Source: Candidatus Chloroploca asiatica (GTDB lineage: Bacteria > Chloroflexota > Chloroflexia > Chloroflexales > Chloroflexaceae). From it: 64,000 bases of DNA. Below the pieces are notes generated by a model that made no database searches, was not told where the DNA came from, and saw nothing but the letters and a program-made list of their open reading frames with translations. The stretch spans positions 310,001-374,000 of the forward strand of contig NZ_LYXE01000063.1 of assembly GCF_002532075.1 (NCBI RefSeq), written 5' to 3'. Positions 37,201 to 47,300 of this stretch are shown here, one piece after another; the stretch's first letter is position 1, and the number at the start of each line of letters is the position of its first letter. Made by a program: the position numbers and the translations under genes.

Positions 37201-37943
37201 CCGGCATCGTTGGCTCGACCGTCTACCTGATCGGTGAGTATCTCGAAGAGCATCTGGAGTTGCTCGCCCGCGCCTACCTCGAGCGCCAGGGTGCCGCGAA
37301 GGTTGTGATGATCACCGAGACCGAGGCGGGAATCGCGCAACTCAAGGCACGGCTGAGCGACCACGTTGCGGCAGGGAGCATCACGTTCATTGCGTCAGGC
37401 GGGAATATCGAGGCCGCGATCGACGAAGCAATGCGTACCTACGGGCGACCGGGGCCAATCGTCAGCACACCGTTCCGCGCTTTGCCCACCGATCTGCTGG
37501 TCGGACGCATCGACAGCGACTGGAGCACGGTGCTGGACGAGCAGGGCTTTGCCGACCTGTGCGAGCACCAGTTGACCCATCACTTCCGGGTGGCCCGCAA
37601 AGCCAGCCTGATTGATGGGGCCGCGCTGGCGATGGTCACCCCCGAGACCACGGCCACCTCGACGACGGAGCAGTTTGCGATGGCCAACTTCGTCAAGACG
37701 ACGCTGCACGCATTTACCGCCACCGCCGGCACCGAAAGCGAGCGCACCGTCCACCGCATCCTGGTCAACCAGGTTGACCTGACCCGTCAGGCACGTGCCG
37801 AAGAGCCACGCAGCGAGGCCGAGCGCGCCCAGGAGTTGGAGCGCTTTGTCAATGCGATCCTGCTCACGACGGCACCGTTGCCCGCCGAGGACGACAGCCG
37901 CTATACCGGACGCATCAACCGCGGACGGGCGATTACCGTCTAA
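34266..37943 (+). CDS. mcr: Bifunctional malonyl-CoA reductase (3-hydroxypropionate forming)
   Basis: The 1,225-residue protein aligns end to end with the Chloroflexus aurantiacus enzyme (about 1,220 residues) as I recall it. Two SDR halves are fused. The N-half, which reduces malonate semialdehyde to 3-hydroxypropionate, shows TGGASAIG, NNAGGAG and YVVPKAAL. The C-half, which reduces malonyl-CoA to the semialdehyde, shows LGKVALITGGSAGIGGQ, NNAGIAGKEEM, NVSSYFGGEKY and YAVSKAGQ. C-terminal blocks such as RKVRDGIMGML-like and NVSGETFHPSGGLRYERTP are conserved. This is the key NADPH-dependent reductive step of the 3-hydroxypropionate CO2-fixation bi-cycle. Two adjacent ATGs (34266 and 34269) follow AGAGGGG. 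No other cycle gene lies directly beside it. Confidence 0.97.
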   Translation: MMSGPTGAGRLEGKIALITGGASAIGAVITQRYLAEGATVIISGRNTEKLEAFRTTLVSETGVAAERVIAVTMDGSKSAEVRAGVDAVAKKVGRIDILVNNAGGAGARQPLTGLTAGGHEAEETLEGSIASTLGIAWHFMRAAAPYMAPGSSIINLSTIFSRAEYYGRIPYVVPKAALNALSEAAARELGPKGIRVNLIYPGPIEGERIQEVFQRMDELKGAKAKTTANEVQAMMRLSRPGSDGKLAMNFPTAVDVANTAVFLGSDEAAAIHGESLEVTNGMAVGDESKTTFTARPGLRAVDGTGRVVLICAGDQTEDAMGLTGVLRSCGAEVVIGFRSREAIAELEASLAESRRFAGANFTPPVLVYLNPHEPETIDDALSLMAESTGGPHGAIILPAQGKTKAVSVITADDSAVTSFLNEELAGTIALSARLAAYWQKTDLLGGANLYQPRVVYLSNGDDRKGNVFAEILTAGLEELVRVWRHEAQHDQRQPEVGAETRPLPPVWAKQIIRYVNIEEDGFDFACAATAQLILSNRQIEAISLYLPRNIAATTGAGRPSFGWAESLIGLHLGKVALITGGSAGIGGQVGRLLALSGARVMLAARDHVKLEQLKASIVYELTEVGYNDAESRVAITPDCDVARERDMAMLVERTLAVFGRVDYLLNNAGIAGKEEMVLDMPLDGWRHTLNANLISNYSLIRKIAPLMKQQGSGYILNVSSYFGGEKYAAISYPNRADYAVSKAGQRALSEAMARFLGPEVQINSLAPGPVEGDRLRGTGERPGLFMRRARLILENKRLNDIYGALVVAHRESGKAIVELLTFLEANNVSALLDAGDLLPSALHKLAATFVKEGDAAASSSSFLMNRTIAEKLLIRLTTGGYLSADETAQIKHLTDVHPPDPFFVRAQIEREARKVRDGVMGMLYLQKMPTEFDVAIATVYYLADRNVSGETFHPSGGLRYERTPMGGELFGETPAERLAGIVGSTVYLIGEYLEEHLELLARAYLERQGAAKVVMITETEAGIAQLKARLSDHVAAGSITFIASGGNIEAAIDEAMRTYGRPGPIVSTPFRALPTDLLVGRIDSDWSTVLDEQGFADLCEHQLTHHFRVARKASLIDGAALAMVTPETTATSTTEQFAMANFVKTTLHAFTATAGTESERTVHRILVNQVDLTRQARAEEPRSEAERAQELERFVNAILLTTAPLPAEDDSRYTGRINRGRAITV

Positions 37944-37958
37944 AGAGCTTTTTTCTTA

Positions 37959-38020
37959 GCACGGGTAACAAGAGGGCGTTCGCGAGCTTATGCCCGTGAA
38001 CGCCCTCTTGTTACCCGTGC
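37959..38020 (+). terminator. Long perfect hairpin after mcr
   Basis: The 23-bp arms at 37959-37981 and 37998-38020 are perfectly complementary, with a 16-nt loop. The stem starts 15 nt after the mcr stop. It has no strong T-run on its 3' side but could block transcription from both directions. Confidence 0.75.
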
Positions 38021-38224
38021 TTCGACGTATGGGCAGAGAGCAAAACCTACACCTCACCTCTATTCTGGCTATTGAGCGGCCTGCCCTCAGGGTTTCACCC
38101 TGCATGCCCACCCGTCACGAGGCGCGGAACGCCGCCCCAAGCCTGCCCTGCAAGTCGGCTCCTCCTCCGGGACGGCCTGAAGAACCAGGACTATCGGCTG
38201 GATGCCGCGTGCGCGGGCATGACG

Positions 38225-38257
38225 GTGAAAACGGGTAGCTAAGCTACCCGTTTTCAC
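38225..38257 (-). terminator. Perfect 16-bp hairpin facing the membrane-protein gene
   Basis: Arms 38225-38240 and 38242-38257 (GTGAAAACGGGTAGCT) pair around one base. It lies downstream of the gene ending at 38292 on the minus strand. With the mcr hairpin it fills the convergent gap 37944-38291, which otherwise shows no gene. Confidence 0.65.
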
Positions 38258-38291
38258 CCGTATCAGTCTGCTTCTTGAGCATCGCCGGCCC

Positions 38292-38825
38292 CTAACGCTG
38301 ACGGCTGCGCACAATGATAATGAGCCCACCGATGACGAGGAGCAACGGCCAGATGTAGTTGAGGGTGCTGAGCATACCCAACCCAACTTCACCGAGGAAC
38401 AGAGCCCCACCAATGAACGCCATGATGCCAGCAGGAATGAGGGGCCAGAGCAGCGCCTCGTTGCTGAAGAGACGCGTGAAAAGGGTGATGCTAGCCCAAC
38501 CGAGGGCAAAAGCAAGCAGGAAGGTAGCGCCTTCGACCGGTTCCCCGCTAACTATGCCGCTCTCGATCAACAGGACACCAAGACCAATGCCATTGAGAAT
38601 GCCGCCAGGGATGAACCAGCCCGCATGCCTGGTGGCGATGCCCGCTACCGTGAAGCCAACGCCAAGCGTAAGCAGCACCCAGACACCTAGATTAAAGAAT
38701 TGGGCAAGTACAAGAGCAATGCCAGCAACAATAAGCAGCATACCGCCAACGAGTTGGTGTTGCTTATTCCCGTGCTGCTCTGTCTGGTGATCGTACTGGT
38801 TGCGCTGATTGATTGTGTTCTTCAT
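38292..38825 (-). CDS. LiaF-like/DUF5668-type membrane protein
   Basis: The 177-residue protein has a polar Asn/Gln/His-rich N-terminus (about 25 residues) followed by several hydrophobic segments in tandem helical hairpins (LVGGMLLIVAGIALVLAQ, then a final YIWPLLLVIGGLIIIVRSR). Such WPLLLI-type repeats occur in LiaF-TM and DUF5668 proteins. A strong AGGAGG precedes the ATG at 38825. It is divergent from a histidine kinase and response regulator pair across 171 nt, so it may sense or tune that system, as LiaF does with LiaSR (inference). Confidence 0.75.
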   Translation of the reverse strand: MKNTINQRNQYDHQTEQHGNKQHQLVGGMLLIVAGIALVLAQFFNLGVWVLLTLGVGFTVAGIATRHAGWFIPGGILNGIGLGVLLIESGIVSGEPVEGATFLLAFALGWASITLFTRLFSNEALLWPLIPAGIMAFIGGALFLGEVGLGMLSTLNYIWPLLLVIGGLIIIVRSRQR

Positions 38826-38996
38826 CGGAAACCTCCTGTGGTTCGCTACACTTAGTATGCTGACTTCAGCATACGCCAAACTGTTGCCTGTCACCAGTGT
38901 AAGAGGGTAGAACTCAGAGGGATGACTTTTGATAGAAGCAAGCAAGCGATGGTATGATAAGGGTGATGACTAAGCAGCAAGACTCAAGGCATACCT

Positions 38997-40295
38997 ATGC
39001 GCTGGAGCAGCATCATTGACAAGTTGAAGCACCCACGCCTCACGTTTACCCTATCCGCCTCTGACCTGTGGCGCGAGCTACGGAAGCGCTTTATGCCGAC
39101 GGGCGAAAATGCGCTCCAGTTGGCCGCCCACATCATTGTGCTCGGGGCCATGATCTTCTTTATTCTCAACCAGCACGATGTGGGGCCTTTATGGTTTAGC
39201 CTGGGGATCCTCGCGCTGGCGACCATGTTTGTGTCGAATATGGTGCTTGGCGACCTTGAAAGCGCGCTGGGCATGCAACGCGCCGACTGGCTCCATCTCG
39301 GGGTCAACGGCCTCCTCTGGTTTGTCCTGGTCTGGATTACCGGGCTAAGTGATAGCACTCGTTTTAGCTTTGTCCCTTACCTCATCTTTGTTTTGACCGC
39401 CCAGGCCTTTGTGATGCTGACGACGCCCCAGGCAATCCTCTATTTGCTCGGGCTCATCGCGAGCTGGGTGTCCGCGCTCTTGCTCGTCGGCATTGCGCTG
39501 GAAGCGATTCTGTTGAATCTCTTCTTCCTGAGCACCGGGCTCATCTTTGTGATCGTTGTCTCGACAGTGCTTAATCTCTACCGTCAGCAAACCGAGCGGG
39601 CCGAGGCCCTGCTGGATCAGTTGCGTGCGGCCAATGTGGAACTAGAGGCTTCGCGGCGGCGCGACTACGATCTTGCGGTAGCCGAAGAGCGGGTGCGGCT
39701 GGCACGCGACATCCATGATGGCCTGGGACACCACCTCACCGCACTGAACCTCCAACTCCAAGCGGCAGCACGGCTGATCGAGCGCGATCCCGCCCGTGCT
39801 GCCACCGCAATCCAGACGAGTCGCACCGTGGCGCAGGCCGCCCTCGATGAGGTGCGCCAGAGTGTCGCCGCCATGCGCCAGAAGCCCCTCGCCAGCGAGA
39901 GTCTTCCTGCGAGTCTCGAACAACTCGCTGTAACCTTTGGTCAACATACGGGCTTGCAGACCAGCTTGGAGTTACAGGGCGAACCGTGTGAGTTGCCGTC
40001 CACGATGCTGCAAACGCTCTACCGCGCCGTGCAAGAGGGCTTGACCAACGCCCAGCGCCATGGAGCGGCAACGATGGTACAGCTTCAGTTGGCCTATGAG
40101 CCCGATCAGGTGTGCTTGAAGATCGTTGATAATGGGCGCGGGAGTAGCGCAACTGCGGGTAGTGGCTTTGGCCTCGCAGGGATCCGCGAGCGCGTAGAAC
40201 AACTTGGCGGCCACTTGCATGCTGGCCCTCAGGCAGAGGGAGGGTTTGTGCTGATGATTCATTTGCCCATGAAACGAGAGGAGCAACCCCGATGA
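38997..40295 (+). CDS. Sensor histidine kinase (HisKA_3, NarX/LiaS type)
   Basis: The 432-residue protein has an N-terminal region with about six membrane segments (roughly residues 40-195). A short coiled-coil, an H-box AEERVRLARDIHDGLGHHLT of HisKA_3 type, and a C-terminal ATPase with EGLTNAQRHG, VDNGRG and GFGLAGIRERV follow. The lack of a large external domain marks it as an intramembrane-sensing kinase, in line with envelope-stress systems. It phosphorylates the response regulator encoded next, whose start overlaps its stop. Confidence 0.9.
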   Translation: MRWSSIIDKLKHPRLTFTLSASDLWRELRKRFMPTGENALQLAAHIIVLGAMIFFILNQHDVGPLWFSLGILALATMFVSNMVLGDLESALGMQRADWLHLGVNGLLWFVLVWITGLSDSTRFSFVPYLIFVLTAQAFVMLTTPQAILYLLGLIASWVSALLLVGIALEAILLNLFFLSTGLIFVIVVSTVLNLYRQQTERAEALLDQLRAANVELEASRRRDYDLAVAEERVRLARDIHDGLGHHLTALNLQLQAAARLIERDPARAATAIQTSRTVAQAALDEVRQSVAAMRQKPLASESLPASLEQLAVTFGQHTGLQTSLELQGEPCELPSTMLQTLYRAVQEGLTNAQRHGAATMVQLQLAYEPDQVCLKIVDNGRGSSATAGSGFGLAGIRERVEQLGGHLHAGPQAEGGFVLMIHLPMKREEQPR

Positions 40296-40957
40296 TCCGT
40301 GTGGTGCTTGTGGATGATCAGACCCTGGTGCGGCAGGGCATCCAGACCCTGATTGAACTTGAGGATGATATTTGTGTGGTGGGCGCAGCCAGTGATGGTC
40401 GTGAGGCGCTTGCGGTCGTGGCCGCGCAACGCCCCGATGTGGTCTTGATGGACGTGCGGATGCCACACATGGATGGGGTTGCCGCAACCCGTGCGCTCTT
40501 GACCGAACAGCCCAACCTGGGGGTCATCATCCTGACCACGTTCGATGATGATGAGTATGTCTTTGCGGGGCTGCGGGCCGGGGCGCGTGGCTATATGCTC
40601 AAGGATACGAACGCCGAGGAGATTGTGGCAGCCGTACGCGCCGTAGCCGCAGGCGAGGCACTAATTCAGCCCAGCATCACGCGCAAAGTGGTCGCCGAAT
40701 TCTCGCGCCTGGCCAATGACCGCTCCGCTGTTCCTCCGGCCCTTGCCGCAACACCGCTCATTGAACCCTTGACCGAGCGTGAACAAGAAGTGCTGCGGGC
40801 ACTCGCCGTCGGCCATTCCAACCGCGAGATCGCCAATCAGCTTATGATCACCGAGGGTACTGTCAAGAACCATGTCTCGAACCTGTTGGCAAAACTTGAG
40901 GTACGTGACCGTACCCAGGCCGTGCTCAAGGCTCAGCAACTTGGCTTGCTCGGGTGA
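40292..40957 (+). CDS. NarL/LuxR-type response regulator
   Basis: The 221-residue regulator has a receiver domain with the acidic pair in VLVDDQ, the phospho-acceptor Asp in VVLMDVRMPHMDG, and Lys in YMLKDT. A linker and a LuxR-type helix-turn-helix (LTEREQEVLRALAVGHSNREIA, then ITEGTVKNHVSNLLAKL) follow. The ATG overlaps the kinase stop by 4 nt (ATGA), showing translational coupling. Likely targets include the divergent membrane-protein gene, but no operator was identified. Confidence 0.93.
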   Translation: MIRVVLVDDQTLVRQGIQTLIELEDDICVVGAASDGREALAVVAAQRPDVVLMDVRMPHMDGVAATRALLTEQPNLGVIILTTFDDDEYVFAGLRAGARGYMLKDTNAEEIVAAVRAVAAGEALIQPSITRKVVAEFSRLANDRSAVPPALAATPLIEPLTEREQEVLRALAVGHSNREIANQLMITEGTVKNHVSNLLAKLEVRDRTQAVLKAQQLGLLG

Positions 40958-41014
40958 GGCGCGGAAGCATGACATCATGCGTACCCACCGCTACATATTC
41001 AAGCACATCATGCT

Positions 41015-41264
41015 AGGGCGATTGCATCTTCCGTGTATGCACCCGCACGGGCACCCGCACGGGCACCCGCACGGGCACCCGCACGGGCACCCGCACGGGC
41101 ACCCGCAAGGGGTGCCCGCACGGGCACCCGCAAGGGGTGCCCGCACGGGCACCCGCAAGGGCACCCGCAAGGGGTGCCCCTACAGGGCCGGGGGACGGGC
41201 CCGGTGTAGGGGCACCCCTTGCGGGTGCCCCGTTGTATCCGATTTCGTATAATACAATCGCCCT
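41015..41264 (+). mobile_element. MITE-like element, copy A
   Basis: The 250-nt element starts AGGGCGATTGCATCTTCCG and ends CAATCGCCCT, so 10 terminal bases are inverted repeats. The interior is a tandem run of GGGCACCCGCAC units that grades into the block GGTGTAGGGGCACCCCTTGC. The right shoulder GTTGTATCCGATTTCGTAT matches copy B at 61361-61653. No real gene lies inside. It occupies the gap between the response regulator and the giant surface protein gene. Confidence 0.75.
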
Positions 41265-41302
41265 ACCTTCGCTGCGAACGGTCAAGCTTGTTTGAAACAT
41301 AC

Positions 41303-44300
41303 CTACCGCCGGATAAAGGGTAGGTAGATCAAGGGTCTTTCCAGGGCGGTGCGGTTGAGCACTAGCGGGGCGGAGGCTTGGCCGGTGGCGACGTTGCCCC
41401 GCGCAACGGCACGCACGGTGACGGTCGCAGTCTCGTCGTTGGCGGTGGGCAGCGTGGTCTCCAGGATGGCGTCGAGCATCAGAGCTGCCGCGAGTCGCGC
41501 CGGGACAAAGACGGAGCCAGCTTCGAGTTCGAGGCGGACGCCGTTGACGTCAATGCTGGCGGTGAGGTCGTAGGTGGCGTCGAGGGTGCCGGTGTTGCTG
41601 ATGACGGCGAGATAGCGTACCGGGTTGTCGGTGCGTAGTTGCTGGTTGTCCCCGGTGAGGCTTACCGCGACGTCGTTGCGCCCGGCAATGGTCACCTCTG
41701 CCGTGGCAAAAGAACTGATCCCGGCCTCGGCCTGCGAGCGGGCGGTGACGGCGAGCTGATGCGTGCCCGGCAAGACAAATGGCATTGGCCCGCCTTGCAC
41801 CGGTACGCTCGTTGAACCGCCTGGCAACAACGCAACCGTCGAGCTTGCCAGGCTTGCGTTGAGCCCCAGGAAGCCGCCGAGCACCAAGTCGTAGGTGTCG
41901 GCAACCGTGCCGGTATTCGTCACTTGCACCTGCCAGCTCTGGCCCTGATCCGGGTCAAAGGCGGCGCTCGCCGGGGTCAGGGCGACGCTGACGCCGCGGT
42001 TGCCGATAACTATTTCAGCGACGGCAATGGCCTGCGCCGGACTCTCCTGGGCGTTCACATAAACACGCACAGGGTAACGCCCTGGCGGCGTGCCTGCCGG
42101 TGGTCTCACCAGCACTTGAACTTCGGCACGGTTGAAGACAAACGGTGTAAGCGTCAGTTCGCTTACCGGGGCGCTGTTGGCAAGCAACGCTCCTTGCCAG
42201 CCCGATGGCAGTTCGGGGACAAGGGCGAACGTTGACACTATGCTGCCACTGTTCATCACGGTCAGGGTCAACACACTCGTGGTAGACGGACCACCCACGG
42301 CCTCGTCTGGCGAAAGTTGAGCAGTGACACTCACGGCCCCATTCTGCACAAGGGTCGCCGACGCCGTCGTGGTCAGCGGATCAGTCGGGTCACGCAGGAC
42401 AGCGCGTACCGCAAAGGGCGTCACTTGCTGCGCCGCCGTCGCAGTCACGGTGAGCGGCAGCGTCGCCACGCCTCCCGCTGGCACAACGACGCTTGCGGCG
42501 AGAGCGACGCTCAGGCCATCCAGCCCCATCACGGCCAGATCGTAGGTACGGGCGGTCGCCTCGTCGTTGTGCAGGGTCACGGTCGCACTGACGGTTTCGC
42601 CATAGGTTGCCTGCAACGCGGGCGGGGTAACGCCTAAACGCAGGCCGGCGAGCACGTCGAGCATGCTCGTGGCCTGATCGCTCGTGCCGTCAGGCAGCGT
42701 TGTGCGGATCGTGAAGGGCAGCGCACCTGGCAATGTCGCTGCCGAGGGTGTCAGCGTCAGTGGCAGGCGCAACCGCGTTTCGGGTTCCACCCGAAGCTCG
42801 CCAGGCAGATCGGCCCAGGCGAGGGGAAGGCCGTCGAGGTTCAGCGTAAAAGTCAAGGCTGTGGTCGTCGGGTTGAAGAGTTCGACCTCGTAGCGGGCCT
42901 GGCTGCCTGGTCTGGTCACAGGCTGCACCGGCTCGATCGTGATCAGCCGGGCTGCGGTGACATAGAGTGGCGGGAAGGTGAGTTGATTCCGTCCACTCAC
43001 CAGTGTAGCGGTCACCGTCGTGCCCTGGCTCACCGCACGGACTTCGCCCGGTTGCATCGCGGTCAACTGGGCCGCAAAGCTGAGCGTGCGCACCGGTTGC
43101 GCCAGACCCTCCTGCCGATAGCGCCAGGTCAGCCCCGGCGCAGGCGTGCGCGGCTGCAACGAGAAGGTCGTCGTCAACGGCACAACCCCGGTCGCCGGGA
43201 GCGGATGTTCCACATCAAGCAGATAGACAGGCACCGGGTTGCGCAACGGCGACTGCGTGCGATAGGTATTGTGAACCTCCCAGCTATTGGGTTCCAGCAA
43301 CGGCACCGTCAGGTCGTCGTTGATATTGGTAATGTGATAGTTGTACTGATTCCAGAGCGGGCGGGCCGAACCCCAGCCGCTAAAGCCGACCACGTAGAAA
43401 CCATCGCTGTCACCCGCAACGATCTCAGCCTGACCATCGCCGTCCACATCAGCGATGATCGGATAATCGTTGAGCGTCCCCGAATTGATCAGCGGCTCGT
43501 TGAAGAGCAGCGTGCCATCGCTGCCCTGGAAGATTGCCAACCCGGTTCCAGCCCCGTTCCAGACCACCTCGTAGCGACCATCGCCGTCCAGATCCATCAC
43601 GGTAACCCCTGAAGATGAGATTGTCCGATCAAGTACGGGCTTGGTCCAGAGCAAACTGCCATCAGCGTTGAGCACGATGATGTCCTGTTCTTCGGCGGGC
43701 CATGGACGCTTCATCACGGTGACGATCTCGACCTCGCCGTCACCATCCACATCGGCAAGCGAAACCGAACCAGGATACAGGCGTTGACCGGCGTCGTAGC
43801 TCCAGACGAGACTCCCATCAGCCTTGAGTAGTTCGATCTTGGTGTCCCAGGCCATCACAATTTCGGGATCGGGATCGCCACCGGGCTGCTTGCCGTCAAC
43901 ATTGGCGACCGCTGGCGACCCCCAGGTGCCGTAGCCCCGTGCTTCATCGCTGATTGTGGTCGTGCGTCGCCACAACTCGCTCAGCGTGCCGTTGGCATAG
44001 CTGAGCGCTACCAGGATGTTGCTCTGCCCAACCAGGATCTCGGGCCGCCCGTCGCCGGTTAGATCAGCGAGCAGCGGCGGCGTAGCCGTGAATTCGAAAC
44101 TGTACAACCCGACGTCACTCATCGGCAGATCGTAGCGTGCTGCGACCGTGCCGTCAGCCTTAAAGACGATCAGGCGCTGGGTTCGCACCCCGGGGTTCTG
44201 CCAGTTGCTATCCAGATGCCCGACTGCAACGATCTCAGCTGCGGGATCAGCATCAAGGTTCGCCACGGCGGCCCCACCCCACCCCAGCGACTCAACAAAC

Positions 44301-47300
44301 CTTGGAACCTTGATCGAATGGGGACGGATCTCACTATTTGACCATAACGGCGTGCCATCGTGGGCAAAAACAAACACGCCTTGATCACTGCCGACGATCA
44401 CTTCGGCCAGACCGTCGCCATCCAGATCAGCCAGCGCTGGCGTATCCCCCAGCCCAACCTCGCGTTGCCAAAGAATCGGTGTCCCGTCACCCGCGTCCTG
44501 ACCGTCACCTCGGTAGATGTAGAGGTTCCCGTTGCCTGAACTGACCGCTAATTCGACGCTCCCATCACCATCAAGATCACCAGCGCTGATGGTTGTGATG
44601 ACGTAGCCGTCGTTGCTCGCGGGCACGTCGCTGTACCACTCGACCATCGGAACCCCGGCAAAGGGTGTCGCCGAGGTATCGAAGCCGACTAGGCCTCCCC
44701 TGCGCAGATTGGCAATGCGCACGACATGCGGCCCTTCGCCAAGCCCGGCGAGGCGGATCGGCACAGGTGAGCGCGAGAAGGCGTAGGTCAGGTCAACCAG
44801 ACCCTGGCTCACTTCATCAACAAAGACCTCCACCAGCGTCGGCCCATTCTGGTCGGCACTATTGGTCACACCCACCAGGGTCAGGGCGTCGCCAACAGTA
44901 TGGAACCACGTCGTGGTGCCGCGCTCGATGAACTCACCACCGGGCAAGCGATCGTTGGACACCACCTGCCAGTCGTTGCTCCGGTAAACCCGCGCCGAAG
45001 AGGCGGTAAAAAGTCCCTCGTCCATTGCGGTGCCATCCCAGGCATCAATGAAATCGAGCGTAATCCAGCTATCGGTCGACGAGATGTTCTGGGTACCAAG
45101 CACGCGCACGTCGAGCGTATGCGGGCCTTCACCCAGGTTGCTGTAGACCGTACTGGTGATCCCAGCGGTCGCACTGTATGTATCAAGCACCCCCTGGCTC
45201 ACGCCGTTGATGAAGACCTCGGCTTGCCCGCCGTTGGTGTTGGTCAGCAACCCCAGATGCGCCCAGCTTCCCGTGAAGGTCAGGCTCGCCTGGTCGTTCG
45301 CCGTGCGCGAGCGCACAGCATAGCCACCGCTCGCCAGCCCCGAGGTGACTTCGCCCCAGGTCGTCGGCGCGACACCAAGGGGCACGCCATTGAAGCGCAA
45401 TTCGGGCGCGTCTTCTTCGTACCGGCTGATCCCGCTGCGTGTCGGCGGTTCCACAAACGGAGCCTCGCCCGGCGTGATGAAGGCGTCCAGGCTCGCATTG
45501 CCCCGGTATTGTTCCACCAGCACCACGTGCGGCCCCACTCCCAGCCCCGCAAACGCGAGCCGCTGCGGGCCAAGCGTCGGCGCATTCAGGTCAAACACCC
45601 CCTGCGCTTCCCCATCAATGCTGATCCGCGTCTGGCCAAAGTTCGGCCCTACCATCACCTGCAGGCTGAAGCTATCCCCGGTCAACGGGAACCACGCCCG
45701 ACCACTGCTGTACCAGTAAAGGTAGCCTCCTCCACTGGCTTCATCCGTCGTCTGCGCGAACCAAGACCCGCCGAGTTGCACCCGAGGGTCGTCCTCTTCA
45801 AACGTGCCGTCCGGCAGCAACGTGCCGTCCCAGGTGTCCAGATAATCGAAGGAGACCCAGGCGTCGGACGACAACGCATTGCGCGTCCCAAGCACCCGCA
45901 CCTCCAATGTGTGCGGCCCCGGCCCCAGGTCAGCATAGGCACGACTGAGCACCCCGCCGTCCCGGCTGTACGTGTCAATCACCCCCTGGCTGACGCCGTT
46001 GATGAAGACCTCGGCTTGCCCGCCGTTGGTGTTGGTCAGCAACCCCAGATGCGCCCAGCTTCCCGTGAAGGTCAGGCTCGCCTGGTCGTTCGCCGTGCGC
46101 GAGCGCACAGCATAGCCACCGCTCGCCAGCCCCGAGGTGACTTCGCCCCAGGTCGTCGGCGCGACACCAAGGGGCACGCCATTGAAGCGCAATTCGGGCG
46201 CGTCTTCTTCGTACCGGCTGATCCCGCTGCGTGTCGGCGGTTCCACAAACGGAGCCTCGCCCGGCGTGATGAAGGCGTCCAGGCTCGCATTGCCCCGGTA
46301 TTGTTCCACCAGCACCACGTGCGGCCCCACTCCCAGCCCCGCAAACGCGAGCCGCTGCGGGCCAAGCGTCGGCGCATTCAGGTCAAACACCCCCTGCGCT
46401 TCCCCATCAATGCTGATCCGCGTCTGGCCAAAGTTCGGCCCTACCATCACCTGCAGGCTGAAGCTATCCCCGGTCAACGGGAACCACGCCCGACCACTGC
46501 TGTACCAGTAAAGGTAGCCTCCTCCACTGGCTTCATCCGTCGTCTGCGCGAACCAAGACCCGCCGAGTTGCACCCGAGGGTCGTCCTCTTCAAACACGCC
46601 AGCCGCCAGCAACGTGCCGTCCCAGGTGTCCAGATAGTCGAGGCCCACCCGGATATCGGTAGAGAAGGCGTTGCGCGTCCCAAGCGTGACAATTTCGAGC
46701 GTATGCGCCCCCGGGCCAAGGTCGCCATAGGCGATGCTGGTAACGCCGGCGGTGCGACGATAGAGATCGATCACCCCGCGGCTCGTGCCATCAACGAAGA
46801 TCTCGGCCTGGCCGCTTGCAGTACCTGTGGCAAAACCAATATGCACCCAGGTACTCGTGAAGGTAAAGGTTGCACGGCTTCCTGCGGCACGTCCAAAATT
46901 GCCCTGGCCGCCACTCGCCGGCGCATGGTTCAAGATCGTCCAGGTGCCCGAGTAGGCAATCGTCGCCTCGGTCTCTTCGTAGCGACTGATGCCGCCACCC
47001 GCAAAGGCCGGCACAAGCGGGTCGAGCGTTAACGCCACTGGTGACGCTTGCGCGCCACCACCGGTCGCGCTTGCCTCAGATGCGCTACGCGCTCGCAAGA
47101 GCATCGCAGCAAGACCCGGCTCGGCGCAGTCGGTGACACAGGTAAGCCTGCGCAGCAGCGTGTGCCCCCATCCCGGCGCATCTTCGCTCGGCGAGGGAAC
47201 GGGCATCGCCTCACGCGACAACATTGGCTCATCGCCCGCGCTGCGCTCGGGGTTCACACGCGCCCAGGGTTGCCCAACGCCGGTGGGCGCTGGTTGTGCG

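Noticed and set aside
41040-41180. CRISPR or minisatellite gene suggested by short GC-rich repeats.
   Set aside because: Repeats of about 12 bp have no spacers and lie inside an element with inverted ends, so they are better read as the MITE-like core.
44900-47032. Open frame of about 710 codons on the + strand inside the giant surface-protein gene.
   Set aside because: It mirrors the duplicated segment and has Arg/His/Pro-rich shadow composition; the minus frame continues without break on both sides.
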